A program made the translations under genes and the position numbers. From assembly GCA_018664265.1 (NCBI GenBank), contig JABJOR010000198.1, positions 1 to 7,678 on the forward strand: a stretch of DNA of 7,678 nucleotides, given 5' to 3'. Source of the DNA: Rhodospirillales bacterium. GTDB taxonomy: Bacteria > Pseudomonadota > Alphaproteobacteria > Rhodospirillales > Casp-alpha2. This document shows positions 1 through 7,012 of this stretch, in pieces. The notes beneath the pieces were generated by a model that saw nothing but the letters and a program-made list of their open reading frames with translations, was not told the origin of the DNA and did no database searches. Positions within the stretch are counted from its first letter, which is position 1. Every line of letters starts with the position of its first letter.

Positions 1-241
1 ATTCCGCTTTGGTGCACTGGATGGTGTCTTGCTGTATTCGCCCAGAACCGCCGCAACCTTCAATGATTTAATTCAGCAGCAGGGATTGCACGATACGTTG
101 AAGTCTGTAACGGTGTTTTGCTTAAGTAAAGCCGTAGCAAAAGAGGTTGATGTATTGGCTTGGAAGGGTGTTTCCATTGCGTCTGTCCCAAAAGAAGATG
201 CGCTTGTAGACGATGTTTTTCGTGCGCTCAGCCAAACTTGA
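1..241 (+). CDS. hemD: Uroporphyrinogen-III synthase, C-terminal fragment (5' end outside window)
   Basis: The reading frame is open from base 2 to a TGA at 239-241, giving about 79 C-terminal residues. HemD closes hydroxymethylbilane to uroporphyrinogen III in cytoplasmic tetrapyrrole (haem) synthesis. The family has little sequence conservation, but this segment shows the usual C-terminal signs: a strand followed by YSPRTA and an F..L motif, then FCLSKAVA, and near the end a strand plus P-x-EDAL helix. The identification is strengthened by the downstream mitofilin-like gene and hemY, the standard alphaproteobacterial arrangement. Only the second lobe of the two-domain fold is present, because the window starts inside the gene; nothing suggests a real truncation. 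The gap to the next start is 50 bases with no visible terminator, so the genes are probably one operon. Confidence 0.88.
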   Translation, partial: FRFGALDGVLLYSPRTAATFNDLIQQQGLHDTLKSVTVFCLSKAVAKEVDVLAWKGVSIASVPKEDALVDDVFRALSQT

Positions 242-277
242 AAATATACTGTAAAGTGCCCTGATCTTATGGATGCC

Positions 278-282
278 GAGAG
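278..282 (+). promoter_or_regulatory. Shine-Dalgarno site of the mic60-like gene
   Basis: GAGAG lies 9 bases before ATG 292 and 6 bases before an in-frame TTG at 289. Both spacings are workable. ATG is the stronger start codon, so 292 is preferred over 289. The difference is one residue. Confidence 0.5.
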
Positions 283-291
283 AAAAAATTG

Positions 292-1542
292 ATGACCATA
301 AAACCCAAGACGACCAAGACAACCAAAAAGCCTGTGGCTAAAGCGTCCGAAACAAAAGATACGGCCAAAACAGTATCTACCGCTGCAAAAACTACCGATA
401 AAAGCACAATAGAAAAAACACCTGCAGCATCCACATCGAAACCCATTGAAGTAAAAAAGAAATCAGGCCCAGTTGCCGGGGTGTTGATTACACTTTTGAT
501 ATTTGCCGGGTTGGTTACCGGGGCCGGGGTTTCCTGGAACTACTGGTGGCCCTATGTGGAACCGCTGTTACCAAAGTCAGACTTTAATTCTGATCCGCTG
601 GTTGCCCAGCTACAAAATCGGGTGGAAGAGCTGGAAAGCCAGCAGCAGGAGAAGAACACACTTGCTGAACGAGAATTGGCCGCCTTTCAGGAATTGGAAA
701 AAGAGCGCGCCAAGATAAGTGAAAAGCTGGCAGCCGCAATTACCCGTCTGGAAAGTGTTGAGGCCTCTGTACAGAATGTTGAACAGATGGCCGTGGCGGT
801 CTCCACTGGCGGAGCTGCAGCTATAGCAGATTCTGCCATCAATCAATTATCAGAACGTCTGAAGACCATGGAAATGCAAAGCCGGGAAAGCACTGACGCC
901 TATAGCAAAGATCAGGAAGCGCTGGCAAATATTTCCAAACGTATCGAGTCTCTTGAAGTTTCGTCTACTAGCGAAACTACACGCGCAGACGGCGAAAGCG
1001 ATAGTATTGTTCGTGCTTCAGCGCTGGTTCTGGCGGTGGGCCAGTTGCGAACAATTGTGCGTGAAGGTCGACCTTATTCAGCAGAAATGGCAGCGGTTGT
1101 TGCAACTGTGGATGATGAGGCAAATGTACAGTCTGCGCTCGATGTATTAGAGCGCCGGGCAAACGCGGGCGTCATACAGCTTGGGGAGTTGCGCGCTAAT
1201 TTTGAAGCCGCCATTCTGGAAGCTGTCAGAGCTGATCACCAGACTCAGGAAAGTGGCTGGATCAATGATGTTCTAAACAAGTTAAGCGGTCTTGTCACCA
1301 TCCGTAAAATCGATGGTCTTGCCGGGCTAGATTCTGTTGATGCCCGGATTAGCCAAGCCCAGTCAAGTCTTGGCGAAGGCGACCTGGTAAACGTTATTTC
1401 TGTGATTGAGGCGCTTGAAGGCCCGGCGGCGGAAGCTTTTGCCTTGTGGCTTGATGATGCTCGGACCTACGTTGCAATCGAAAAAGCTCTGGACGATCTC
1501 TATAGCTCGGTCATTGCGCAGCTTTCTTCGGTAAAGGGTTAA
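292..1542 (+). CDS. Mitofilin/Mic60-family inner-membrane protein (COG4223 type)
   Basis: The predicted protein has 416 residues from ATG 292. Residues 1-58 form a cytoplasmic tail very rich in Lys, Thr and Ala. Residues about 61-82 are a single membrane segment followed by an aromatic WNYWWPY cap. Residues about 101-165 and 181-225 are charged, heptad-like coiled coil. Residues about 240-410 are a helical C-terminal domain that includes QLRTIVREGRPYSAE and, near the end, ALWLDDAR, resembling the mitofilin C-terminal signature. The bacterial homologues of mitochondrial Mic60 bend the inner membrane and contact outer-membrane partners, and in Alphaproteobacteria the gene sits between hemD and hemY as here. 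Topology should be N-in with the coiled coil in the periplasm. The stop is 4 bases before hemY. Older annotations call such proteins HemX-like; the C-terminal domain favours the mitofilin name. Family assignment is from recognised pattern and context, not alignment. Confidence 0.85.
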   Translation: MTIKPKTTKTTKKPVAKASETKDTAKTVSTAAKTTDKSTIEKTPAASTSKPIEVKKKSGPVAGVLITLLIFAGLVTGAGVSWNYWWPYVEPLLPKSDFNSDPLVAQLQNRVEELESQQQEKNTLAERELAAFQELEKERAKISEKLAAAITRLESVEASVQNVEQMAVAVSTGGAAAIADSAINQLSERLKTMEMQSRESTDAYSKDQEALANISKRIESLEVSSTSETTRADGESDSIVRASALVLAVGQLRTIVREGRPYSAEMAAVVATVDDEANVQSALDVLERRANAGVIQLGELRANFEAAILEAVRADHQTQESGWINDVLNKLSGLVTIRKIDGLAGLDSVDARISQAQSSLGEGDLVNVISVIEALEGPAAEAFALWLDDARTYVAIEKALDDLYSSVIAQLSSVKG

Positions 1543-1546
1543 GGCC

Positions 1547-2977
1547 ATGTGGAAAGCCCTGCGATATTTTCTCATCATTACAGCGCTTGCGGCGGGGGCT
1601 GCATGGCTTGCCGATCAACCGGGTTCCGTGTCGCTGGAGTGGGCCGGGTATCAGATTGATACAACGTTTGGTGTGCTGGCAATTGGCATTGGTGCAATCG
1701 CAGTTTTAAGTGCTTTGCTTTACCGATTGTGGCTGTTCATTGTGCGCGCGCCGGGCAGCATGCGTATCGCCTGGGGTTCTCGCAAACGCAACAAAGGTTT
1801 CCAGGCTTTGACCAAGGGAATGGTAGCCGTGGCAGCCGGGGACGCAGAAGAAGCACGCAAGCAGGCCAGACGGGCAGAAGGTATTCTAAGCGATCCGCCA
1901 TTGACCATGTTGCTGTCGGCACAAGCCGCCCAGCTTAACGGTGATGAACGTGCAGCAGAGCGTTTCTTCAAGGCCATGACAGAGAACAATGAAACCGAAT
2001 TTTTGGGTCTGCGTGGATTGTTGAATCAAGCCATGGCGCGCGATGACATGGGCGAAGCTGTCGCCCTGGCACGACGCGCGCACCGCATGAAACCGGATAG
2101 CGAGTGGGTGTCCCAAAGCTTGTTCGAGCTGCAAACACGCTCAGGTCAATGGCTCGATGCCGGGGTAACGGTTCGTGAAGCGGCCCGTAACAAACACCTG
2201 ACCCATGAGAACAGCCGTCGCCGTCAGGCTGTACTGTCCTATCAGCTCAGCATGAATGCGGAAAGCTCAGGCGATCACGCGGAAGCCTTGAAACAGGCTC
2301 GCGCCGCCGTTGATCTGGATGCCACGCTTGTGCCTGCGGTGTTGGGCGTTGCGCGGTCCTGGATTAAAACCGGAAGATTACGCAAGGCTGCCTCAATGAT
2401 TGAAAAGGCCTGGGGGCGTACACCGCACCCGGATTTGGTGATTTTGTATAGTGATTCCCGCGCTGCAAAAAATTTGCTGGAAGTTGTTAAAGCTGTTGAA
2501 CGCCTGGCCGGGTTCAATCCCGGACATGTGGAAAGCAATTTGGCCGTTGCCCGCGCCGCCCTTGACGCTGATCTTTGGGGACAGGCTCGTACGCATCTGG
2601 ACGCCATTCATGAGAATGACCAATCCGCACGGGTTTGCCGGATGATGGCTGAGCTGGAAGAAGCCGAGCATAATGATCTTGCCAGCAGTCGAAAATGGCT
2701 GGTGCAGGCATCTATAGCTGATCCGGACCCGGCCTATGTGTGTGGCGATTGTGGTAACACAGTGCGTAACTGGCATGCAACATGCGATAACTGTAACGGC
2801 TTTGACCGCTATGAATGGCGTGTACCGCCCCATGCCGTGAGGGTTGATAAGTTACTTCCGGATGTTGAGCCAATCGATGCGATTGAAATTGAAGACGATG
2901 ATTCTGTAACATTGATTGAACATAACTCAACAGACATTATTGATACTCAGATAAAGCCATTTTCCGCTGAAAAATGA
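1547..2977 (+). CDS. hemY: HemY-type TPR membrane protein with C-terminal zinc ribbon
   Basis: The predicted protein has 476 residues. Two membrane segments (about 5-21 and 41-65) form the N-terminal hairpin. The HemY_N signature follows at about 84-113 (G-F-Q-A-L-T-K-G-M then A-A-G-D), and a long run of TPR-like helix pairs extends to about residue 390. The tail holds C399-x2-C402-x10-C413-x2-C416, a plausible zinc ribbon, then an acidic stretch (EIEDDD). HemY of this kind is the proteobacterial tetrapyrrole-operon protein; it is not the Bacillus protoporphyrinogen oxidase that shares the name, and its exact biochemical job is unsettled. AAAGGG at 1533-1538 is a good ribosome site 8 bases before the ATG, inside the end of the mic60-like gene. 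The stop overlaps the next start as ATGA (2974-2977), which suggests translational coupling. Confidence 0.9.
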   Translation: MWKALRYFLIITALAAGAAWLADQPGSVSLEWAGYQIDTTFGVLAIGIGAIAVLSALLYRLWLFIVRAPGSMRIAWGSRKRNKGFQALTKGMVAVAAGDAEEARKQARRAEGILSDPPLTMLLSAQAAQLNGDERAAERFFKAMTENNETEFLGLRGLLNQAMARDDMGEAVALARRAHRMKPDSEWVSQSLFELQTRSGQWLDAGVTVREAARNKHLTHENSRRRQAVLSYQLSMNAESSGDHAEALKQARAAVDLDATLVPAVLGVARSWIKTGRLRKAASMIEKAWGRTPHPDLVILYSDSRAAKNLLEVVKAVERLAGFNPGHVESNLAVARAALDADLWGQARTHLDAIHENDQSARVCRMMAELEEAEHNDLASSRKWLVQASIADPDPAYVCGDCGNTVRNWHATCDNCNGFDRYEWRVPPHAVRVDKLLPDVEPIDAIEIEDDDSVTLIEHNSTDIIDTQIKPFSAEK

Positions 2978-4059
2978 GATTGAATTTGAGAAAAGTAAAC
3001 ACGATCTTCCAATCTACATCGTCCTTTGCTTTGCTGGCTTTTGGCCTGACGGTGTTGTTTTGGGGTGTTGTCTCGTTGCCCTATATCAGTAATTATTTAT
3101 TGCAGGTAGTGGGTTTTGATCCGCTGACTCTTGTTAAATCCGGTGGTGTACTCGGCCCCAAGAAAATTTATATTTTCAAAGTATTGGCTGGCGTTGTTTC
3201 TGGTTTTTTGGTGCTGGCGATGATACCCGGGTTGTTTCATCCGGGGAGATTTACAAGACTGCTGGTGGTTGTTCTGGTTCTTCCGGTTATCTGGTCTTCA
3301 ACGATATGGATCAATCAGACGGCGCAAGGTGTTTATGCAAAGCGTATTCATTCTATGCGCCTGCCAACCGTTGATTACGATTTGATTTTTGATAAATCTG
3401 TACTTGATCCGGATACTATAAACAGCTTTGACGACTTCTATCGGGCTGTTGATAAAAATTTCAATAAATATCAGGATGTGTTGAAAACACGATGGGCAAT
3501 AAAGGATCGTGATTATCTAAGATCGTTATTTTATTTGAATACCGTCTCAGGCCTGTTTTCATTTGGAAACGCAATTGATGTCGATGGTCCAGGATGTGCT
3601 GTATCAAATGAAGAGACAGGATACTTACCCCGTGATCAGGAAAACCTTGGCGTTCGTTTCTATCTTGATTCAAAAATTGGCTGTTGTACGGATTATGCGT
3701 ATCTTTTGAAGTATCTACTGGATCGAAGTGAAATAGAAAGCCGTATTCTTGTTATTCCAGTTCATGGTCATGTTTTTAATGAAGTGAATATTAATGGAAA
3801 GTGGCATGCTCTGGATGCCAATATCGGTGCTTTCTACCAGCAATCCTGGAATGATATTGTGGGTGGGGCAGAGCCGTTTGAAGTGATTTTATTCCCCACA
3901 ATGTCCATTGACGGCTCAAAGCCTTCCTATCGATTTCAAATGTCCATGTTCATTCGGAAAATCTTGTTGGTAGCCGCCAGCGGTGCAGAAAGAGGGACGT
4001 ATAAAGATACGCTGCCCTCCTATGTTGGTGATGGGTTGACGACCCAAAGTGGGCAGTGA
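2974..4059 (+). CDS. Membrane-anchored transglutaminase-like (papain-fold) protein
   Basis: The predicted protein has 361 residues. Three membrane segments are visible at about 16-36, 66-88 and 95-113. Positive residues before the first and between the second and third (MRLNLRK, HPGRFTR) predict that the rest faces the periplasm. The soluble part carries the transglutaminase-like pattern: G236-C-C238-T-D-Y-A (compare GxCxxfA), H266 in HVFNEV, and W277-H-A-L-D281, giving a complete Cys238-His266-Asp281 triad. Bacterial members can act as proteases, amidases or cross-linking enzymes, so the reaction here is unknown. Cys237 beside the nucleophile and H264 are extra residues. The start overlaps the hemY stop (ATGA) and lacks a clear ribosome site of its own; the end overlaps the GT9 gene (GTGA). 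G+C is clearly lower than in hemY. No close named family is recognised. Confidence 0.75.
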   Translation: MRLNLRKVNTIFQSTSSFALLAFGLTVLFWGVVSLPYISNYLLQVVGFDPLTLVKSGGVLGPKKIYIFKVLAGVVSGFLVLAMIPGLFHPGRFTRLLVVVLVLPVIWSSTIWINQTAQGVYAKRIHSMRLPTVDYDLIFDKSVLDPDTINSFDDFYRAVDKNFNKYQDVLKTRWAIKDRDYLRSLFYLNTVSGLFSFGNAIDVDGPGCAVSNEETGYLPRDQENLGVRFYLDSKIGCCTDYAYLLKYLLDRSEIESRILVIPVHGHVFNEVNINGKWHALDANIGAFYQQSWNDIVGGAEPFEVILFPTMSIDGSKPSYRFQMSMFIRKILLVAASGAERGTYKDTLPSYVGDGLTTQSGQ

Positions 4060-5102
4060 ACTTTATGCGTGATTCAGAGTCTCCAATACGAATTCTTGTT
4101 TATATAGGGCCCCACGGTGATGATGCTATTGGTGAGAATTTAATCAAACTGCCTTTTATGCGCGCCATCCGTGATGCATACCCGCAAGGTGAGATTAGCT
4201 GGATTCAAGGCCATCATCCGCTCAGCTTTCAAAGCTCTCTGGAGCCACTGGCGCGCGGCCTTATTACAGAAGTTATCCCGGACACCGCCTTGGGAAATAC
4301 TTGGGGTTCGGCGCTTGGGTTTACTCGACTTCTACCGAACCATCATTTTGATGTGATCATTGATACCCAGAAGCATCCAAAGTTTACATTGGCCCTTCGT
4401 CGAATTTCCCATGATTTGTTTATCTCATCGACGTGGAGTTTTGCTCTGTCTTCACGCTGCCCAAAAGGTAGAAAGCTTAAATCAGGCACGTTGACAGAAC
4501 GTTTGTTACAGCTACTGGATTTGGTGAAAGAGGGTCTGACTTGGCCTGACAGTAAGGCTGATATTCCAACGGAATATGTTGAGGCTGCCGAACAAGCCCT
4601 ACCTTCAGGACAGAATTATATTGGCTTGGCGCCTGGAGCCGGCAGAAAAGATTCTGGCAAGTGCTGGCCATTAAAGAACTTTATCACTGTAGCAAAACAA
4701 CAAATTATAATGGGGCGTAAGCCGGTTTTTTTCCTGGGGCCTGATGAGCTGCCCTGGAAAGAAATAATTATCAATGAAATCCCGGATGTGCAAATTGCGC
4801 CACTTGAACTGGAAGCTGCTGATGGAAACACGTTAAGTGGGCCTGGCGTAACGGTTGTCCTTGGTGGACGGCTTGATGTTGGGGTCGCTAATTGTTCCGG
4901 GACAGGCCATATGCTGGCGGCGGGGGGTGCATCCATGGTTTCCTTGTATGGCCCGACAAGCCCAACGAAGTTTGCGCCTTATACAAAAGACATCACTATT
5001 ATCAAAGCCCAGGATTTTGGTGGAAGCAGTATCGAATTAATTCCTGTTGAGGTTGTTAATGAGGGTATTGAAAGTCAGTTAAAAGAGATGGCCCTTTCTT
5101 AA
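4056..5102 (+). CDS. Glycosyltransferase family 9 (heptosyltransferase-like) protein
   Basis: The predicted protein has 348 residues from GTG 4056, which overlaps the previous stop as GTGA; an in-frame ATG at 4065 is the alternative start. It resembles COG0859 ADP-heptose:LPS heptosyltransferases with two Rossmann lobes (GT-B). The N-terminal lobe opens with RILVYIGPHGDDAIGENLIK, matching the family's strand plus GD...P.l.a pattern. The C-terminal lobe has GLAPGAGRKDSGKCWP (190-205), then PVFFLGPDE, and finally NCSGTGHMLAAGG (279-291) followed by SLYGPTSPTKFAPY, matching the family's nDsGpmHlAaA...GpT.p block. No membrane segment is seen, as expected for a cytoplasmic or peripheral enzyme that adds sugars to a lipid-linked or LPS-core acceptor. 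At the usual Asp of the nDSG motif there is Cys280. The donor sugar cannot be read, and this need not be a true heptosyltransferase. Confidence 0.82.
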   Translation: MNFMRDSESPIRILVYIGPHGDDAIGENLIKLPFMRAIRDAYPQGEISWIQGHHPLSFQSSLEPLARGLITEVIPDTALGNTWGSALGFTRLLPNHHFDVIIDTQKHPKFTLALRRISHDLFISSTWSFALSSRCPKGRKLKSGTLTERLLQLLDLVKEGLTWPDSKADIPTEYVEAAEQALPSGQNYIGLAPGAGRKDSGKCWPLKNFITVAKQQIIMGRKPVFFLGPDELPWKEIIINEIPDVQIAPLELEAADGNTLSGPGVTVVLGGRLDVGVANCSGTGHMLAAGGASMVSLYGPTSPTKFAPYTKDITIIKAQDFGGSSIELIPVEVVNEGIESQLKEMALS

Positions 5103-5130
5103 CGCTTAATGCCTATATAAAGTGACGTAG

Positions 5131-5190
5131 ATGAAAATATTTAAAACTGTATCAATCTTTCTTCAATGCCAATTTGGATCATTCAGATGA
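5131..5190 (+). other. Possible 19-codon leader ORF coupled to the SDR start
   Basis: ATG 5131 opens a 19-residue frame (starts MKIFKT) whose TGA at 5188-5190 overlaps the preferred SDR start ATG 5187 as ATGA, the same junction type as hemY/transglutaminase. It fills most of the 5103-5186 gap between the GT9 and SDR genes. No strong ribosome site precedes it (only AAGTGA about 6 bases upstream), and a frame this short can arise by chance. It may mark translational coupling into the SDR or mean nothing. Confidence 0.2.
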
Positions 5191-5900
5191 CAAGCCTTCA
5201 AATTAAAAATCTTGTGCTCATTGTTGGTGGCTCATCTTCTGTTGGTGAGGCTGTTATCAACAAATTTGAAAACGCGGGCTGTTCAGTTCTTACTACCTAT
5301 AATAAGAACAAACCCGTTATGAAAAATTCAGAGTCGCATTGTATGAAGCTGGATTTATCTGACGAAGATTCAATCAAGGCATTAGCGGACCATTTAAGCG
5401 TAGAAGATGAACCTCTTGGCACAGCAATTTTTCTATCGGGTGTGTTACCAGGCAATAATCTCGCTGCTTATGAGAATTCTGAAATTGATAGTGTTATGCA
5501 GGTCAATTTCAACGGGCAGGCCAAATTAATAAAAGCGATCCAACCATCTTTTTCTGAAAATTCACACATCATCATGATGTCATCTATTTCTGCTCAGCGG
5601 GGCAGTTTTGATCCTATATATGCAGCAGCGAAGGGGGCTATTATTTCTTTTGTCAAATCACAAGCCCGTGCCATGAACGGCAGGCCACGGATCAATGCAA
5701 TCATGCCGGGGCTGATCAATGACTCGACCATGTTCCATGACATGGCTCCAGAAATTCAAAAACGTCATATCCAGGATACAGCGGCAGGCGCACTGCTTGA
5801 GCTTGAAGATCTTGGGCAAATTATTTTTGATCTGTGCCAGCCGCATTGGATCAGCCTTAACGGTGCGTGCATTCCCATCAATGGCGGGTCTTATGTCTGA
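5187..5900 (+). CDS. Short-chain dehydrogenase/reductase (classical SDR-like)
   Basis: The predicted protein has 237 residues from ATG 5187. An upstream in-frame ATG at 5166 would add seven residues (MPIWIIQ), but it has no ribosome site and would spoil the usual short SDR N-terminus, so 5187 is preferred (weak GGA at 5176-5178). The Rossmann cofactor loop is V13-G-G-S-S-S-V-G20, a variant of TGxxxGIG. N107 (QVNFNG) matches the conserved active-site Asn. S132/S133, Y145 and K149 (IYAAAK) form the catalytic Ser-Tyr-Lys set. RINAIMPG (169-176) and the C-terminal GACIPINGG fit NAxxPG and the final GG motif. The usual NNAG is replaced by LSGVLPG (83-89). It should be an NAD(P)-dependent oxidoreductase of the cytoplasm; the substrate is unknown. 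It overlaps the FAD gene by 8 bases, suggesting a shared pathway, perhaps sugar or lipid modification. Confidence 0.85.
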   Translation: MTSLQIKNLVLIVGGSSSVGEAVINKFENAGCSVLTTYNKNKPVMKNSESHCMKLDLSDEDSIKALADHLSVEDEPLGTAIFLSGVLPGNNLAAYENSEIDSVMQVNFNGQAKLIKAIQPSFSENSHIIMMSSISAQRGSFDPIYAAAKGAIISFVKSQARAMNGRPRINAIMPGLINDSTMFHDMAPEIQKRHIQDTAAGALLELEDLGQIIFDLCQPHWISLNGACIPINGGSYV

Positions 5901-7002
5901 GAGACCCATGATTGGTGTTATCGGCGGCGGCATCTTCGGCGCCATGGCTGCCCTGAAATTAAGAAGTTCTGGCTTTAATGTGACAATCTTTGAGCGCCAG
6001 AATGATATTTTACTGGGCGCTTCCAAGAATAATCAAAACAGATTGCATCTTGGTTTTCACTATCCCCGGTCATCGGAAACGGCGCGTCAGTGTAAAGCAG
6101 GTTTCGATCATTTTAAGCAAGAGTTTCCAGATTGCATTGATGGCAGTTTTCCCAATGCTTATTTTATTGCCAGTGAAGGATCAATGACATCGGCGCAACA
6201 GTACTTTGAGTTTTGTGACTCAGAAGGGTTGCCTTATACCCGTATTGATCCCAAGACATTTCAGGTTCCAGTAGCAAATGTAGATGCAGGGCTGATTTGC
6301 CCGGAAATGGTTTATGATGCAGAGCTTCTCAGGCAAAGGCTAAAGGAAAGACTTCATGAAGCTGGTATTGATGTCATGACTGGCATCGATATTCAAAAAG
6401 TCAGCAAGACGGAAACAGGCTTTGAATTAATCGATACATCAGGCCAAGTCAACAGTGTCAATGCAATCGCAAACTGTAGTTATGCAAGCAATAATGGTCT
6501 GGCTTCCAGCCTTGGTTGTTCTGTTGAGCCGAAGCAATTTGAATATACGGTTATTCCAATCATTCGTGCCGATATGGAACGTGTCGGTGTAACCATCATG
6601 GATGGCAATTTTATGACGTTGCTGCCTTATGGCAAATCAAATGATTTCCTGATTTATCATGTCGGCCATTCTGTTATTGATACCAAAGAGGAAATTGGTA
6701 TTGATCCGGCCTGGCTGGATAAGGAAACGTCACCTTTTTCAAAAATTGACAAGGAAGAGTATTCAGCGAAGTTTCTTGCTGATTGTCAGAAGTTTCTTCC
6801 GTCTCTCAGAGATGCGAAGATTATTGGTTATCTGGAAGGCCCCCGTGTTGTGCTGCGAAACAAGAACAGCACAGATACCCGGCCATCCATTATTGATGAG
6901 CTTGCTCCGGGGTATTTTTCTATTTTCTCAGGAAAAATTGATCACTGTGTCTGGGTCGCAGAAGACTTGAGCGAGCGATGCAAAGCATCATTTTCAATGT
7001 AA
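5893..7002 (+). CDS. FAD-dependent oxidoreductase of the DAO type
   Basis: The predicted protein has 369 residues from ATG 5893; an in-frame ATG at 5908 would remove five. The dinucleotide-binding fold opens at once: G11-G-G-I-F-G16, with E34 ending the second strand (TIFER), as expected for the FAD ribose contact. A GAS..N..RLHLGFHYPRS stretch (42-60) follows where DAO-fold enzymes bind the flavin. A second strand/helix region near 136-200 and a substrate-domain sheet come next. The C-terminus has FSIFSGKIDHCVWVAEDL (342-359), which resembles the family's final FAD-contact strand and helix. No signal peptide or membrane segment is seen, so it should be cytoplasmic. DAO-family enzymes oxidise amines or 2-hydroxy acids with FAD; the substrate here is not evident. 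The 8-base overlap with the SDR gene points to coupled expression. UDP-galactopyranose mutase was considered for the N-terminal similarity but does not fit overall. Confidence 0.8.
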   Translation: MSERPMIGVIGGGIFGAMAALKLRSSGFNVTIFERQNDILLGASKNNQNRLHLGFHYPRSSETARQCKAGFDHFKQEFPDCIDGSFPNAYFIASEGSMTSAQQYFEFCDSEGLPYTRIDPKTFQVPVANVDAGLICPEMVYDAELLRQRLKERLHEAGIDVMTGIDIQKVSKTETGFELIDTSGQVNSVNAIANCSYASNNGLASSLGCSVEPKQFEYTVIPIIRADMERVGVTIMDGNFMTLLPYGKSNDFLIYHVGHSVIDTKEEIGIDPAWLDKETSPFSKIDKEEYSAKFLADCQKFLPSLRDAKIIGYLEGPRVVLRNKNSTDTRPSIIDELAPGYFSIFSGKIDHCVWVAEDLSERCKASFSM

Positions 7003-7012
7003 TAAATTTGGA

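Noticed and set aside
122..322. Minus-strand 66-codon frame across the hemD end
   Set aside because: It lies opposite the hemD frame and the mic60 start and has no family-like features; it is a shadow frame.
2393..2833. Minus-strand 146-codon frame inside hemY
   Set aside because: It lies entirely antisense to the HemY TPR and zinc-ribbon region, which is clearly coding on the plus strand.
5114..5120. TATATAA as a -10 box upstream of the SDR gene
   Set aside because: No acceptable -35 hexamer lies 16-18 bases upstream (the sequence there is GCCCTTT). An internal promoter in the gap remains possible but is not supported.
5719..5892. Longer start for the FAD oxidoreductase at 5719
   Set aside because: The extra 58 codons overlap the SDR active C-terminus in another frame, and the FAD-binding motif begins right after ATG 5893, the usual position for the family.
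5893..7002. UDP-galactopyranose mutase as identity of the FAD protein
   Set aside because: Only the FAD-binding start is similar; the UGM substrate motifs are not seen, and the overall layout fits DAO-type oxidoreductases better.
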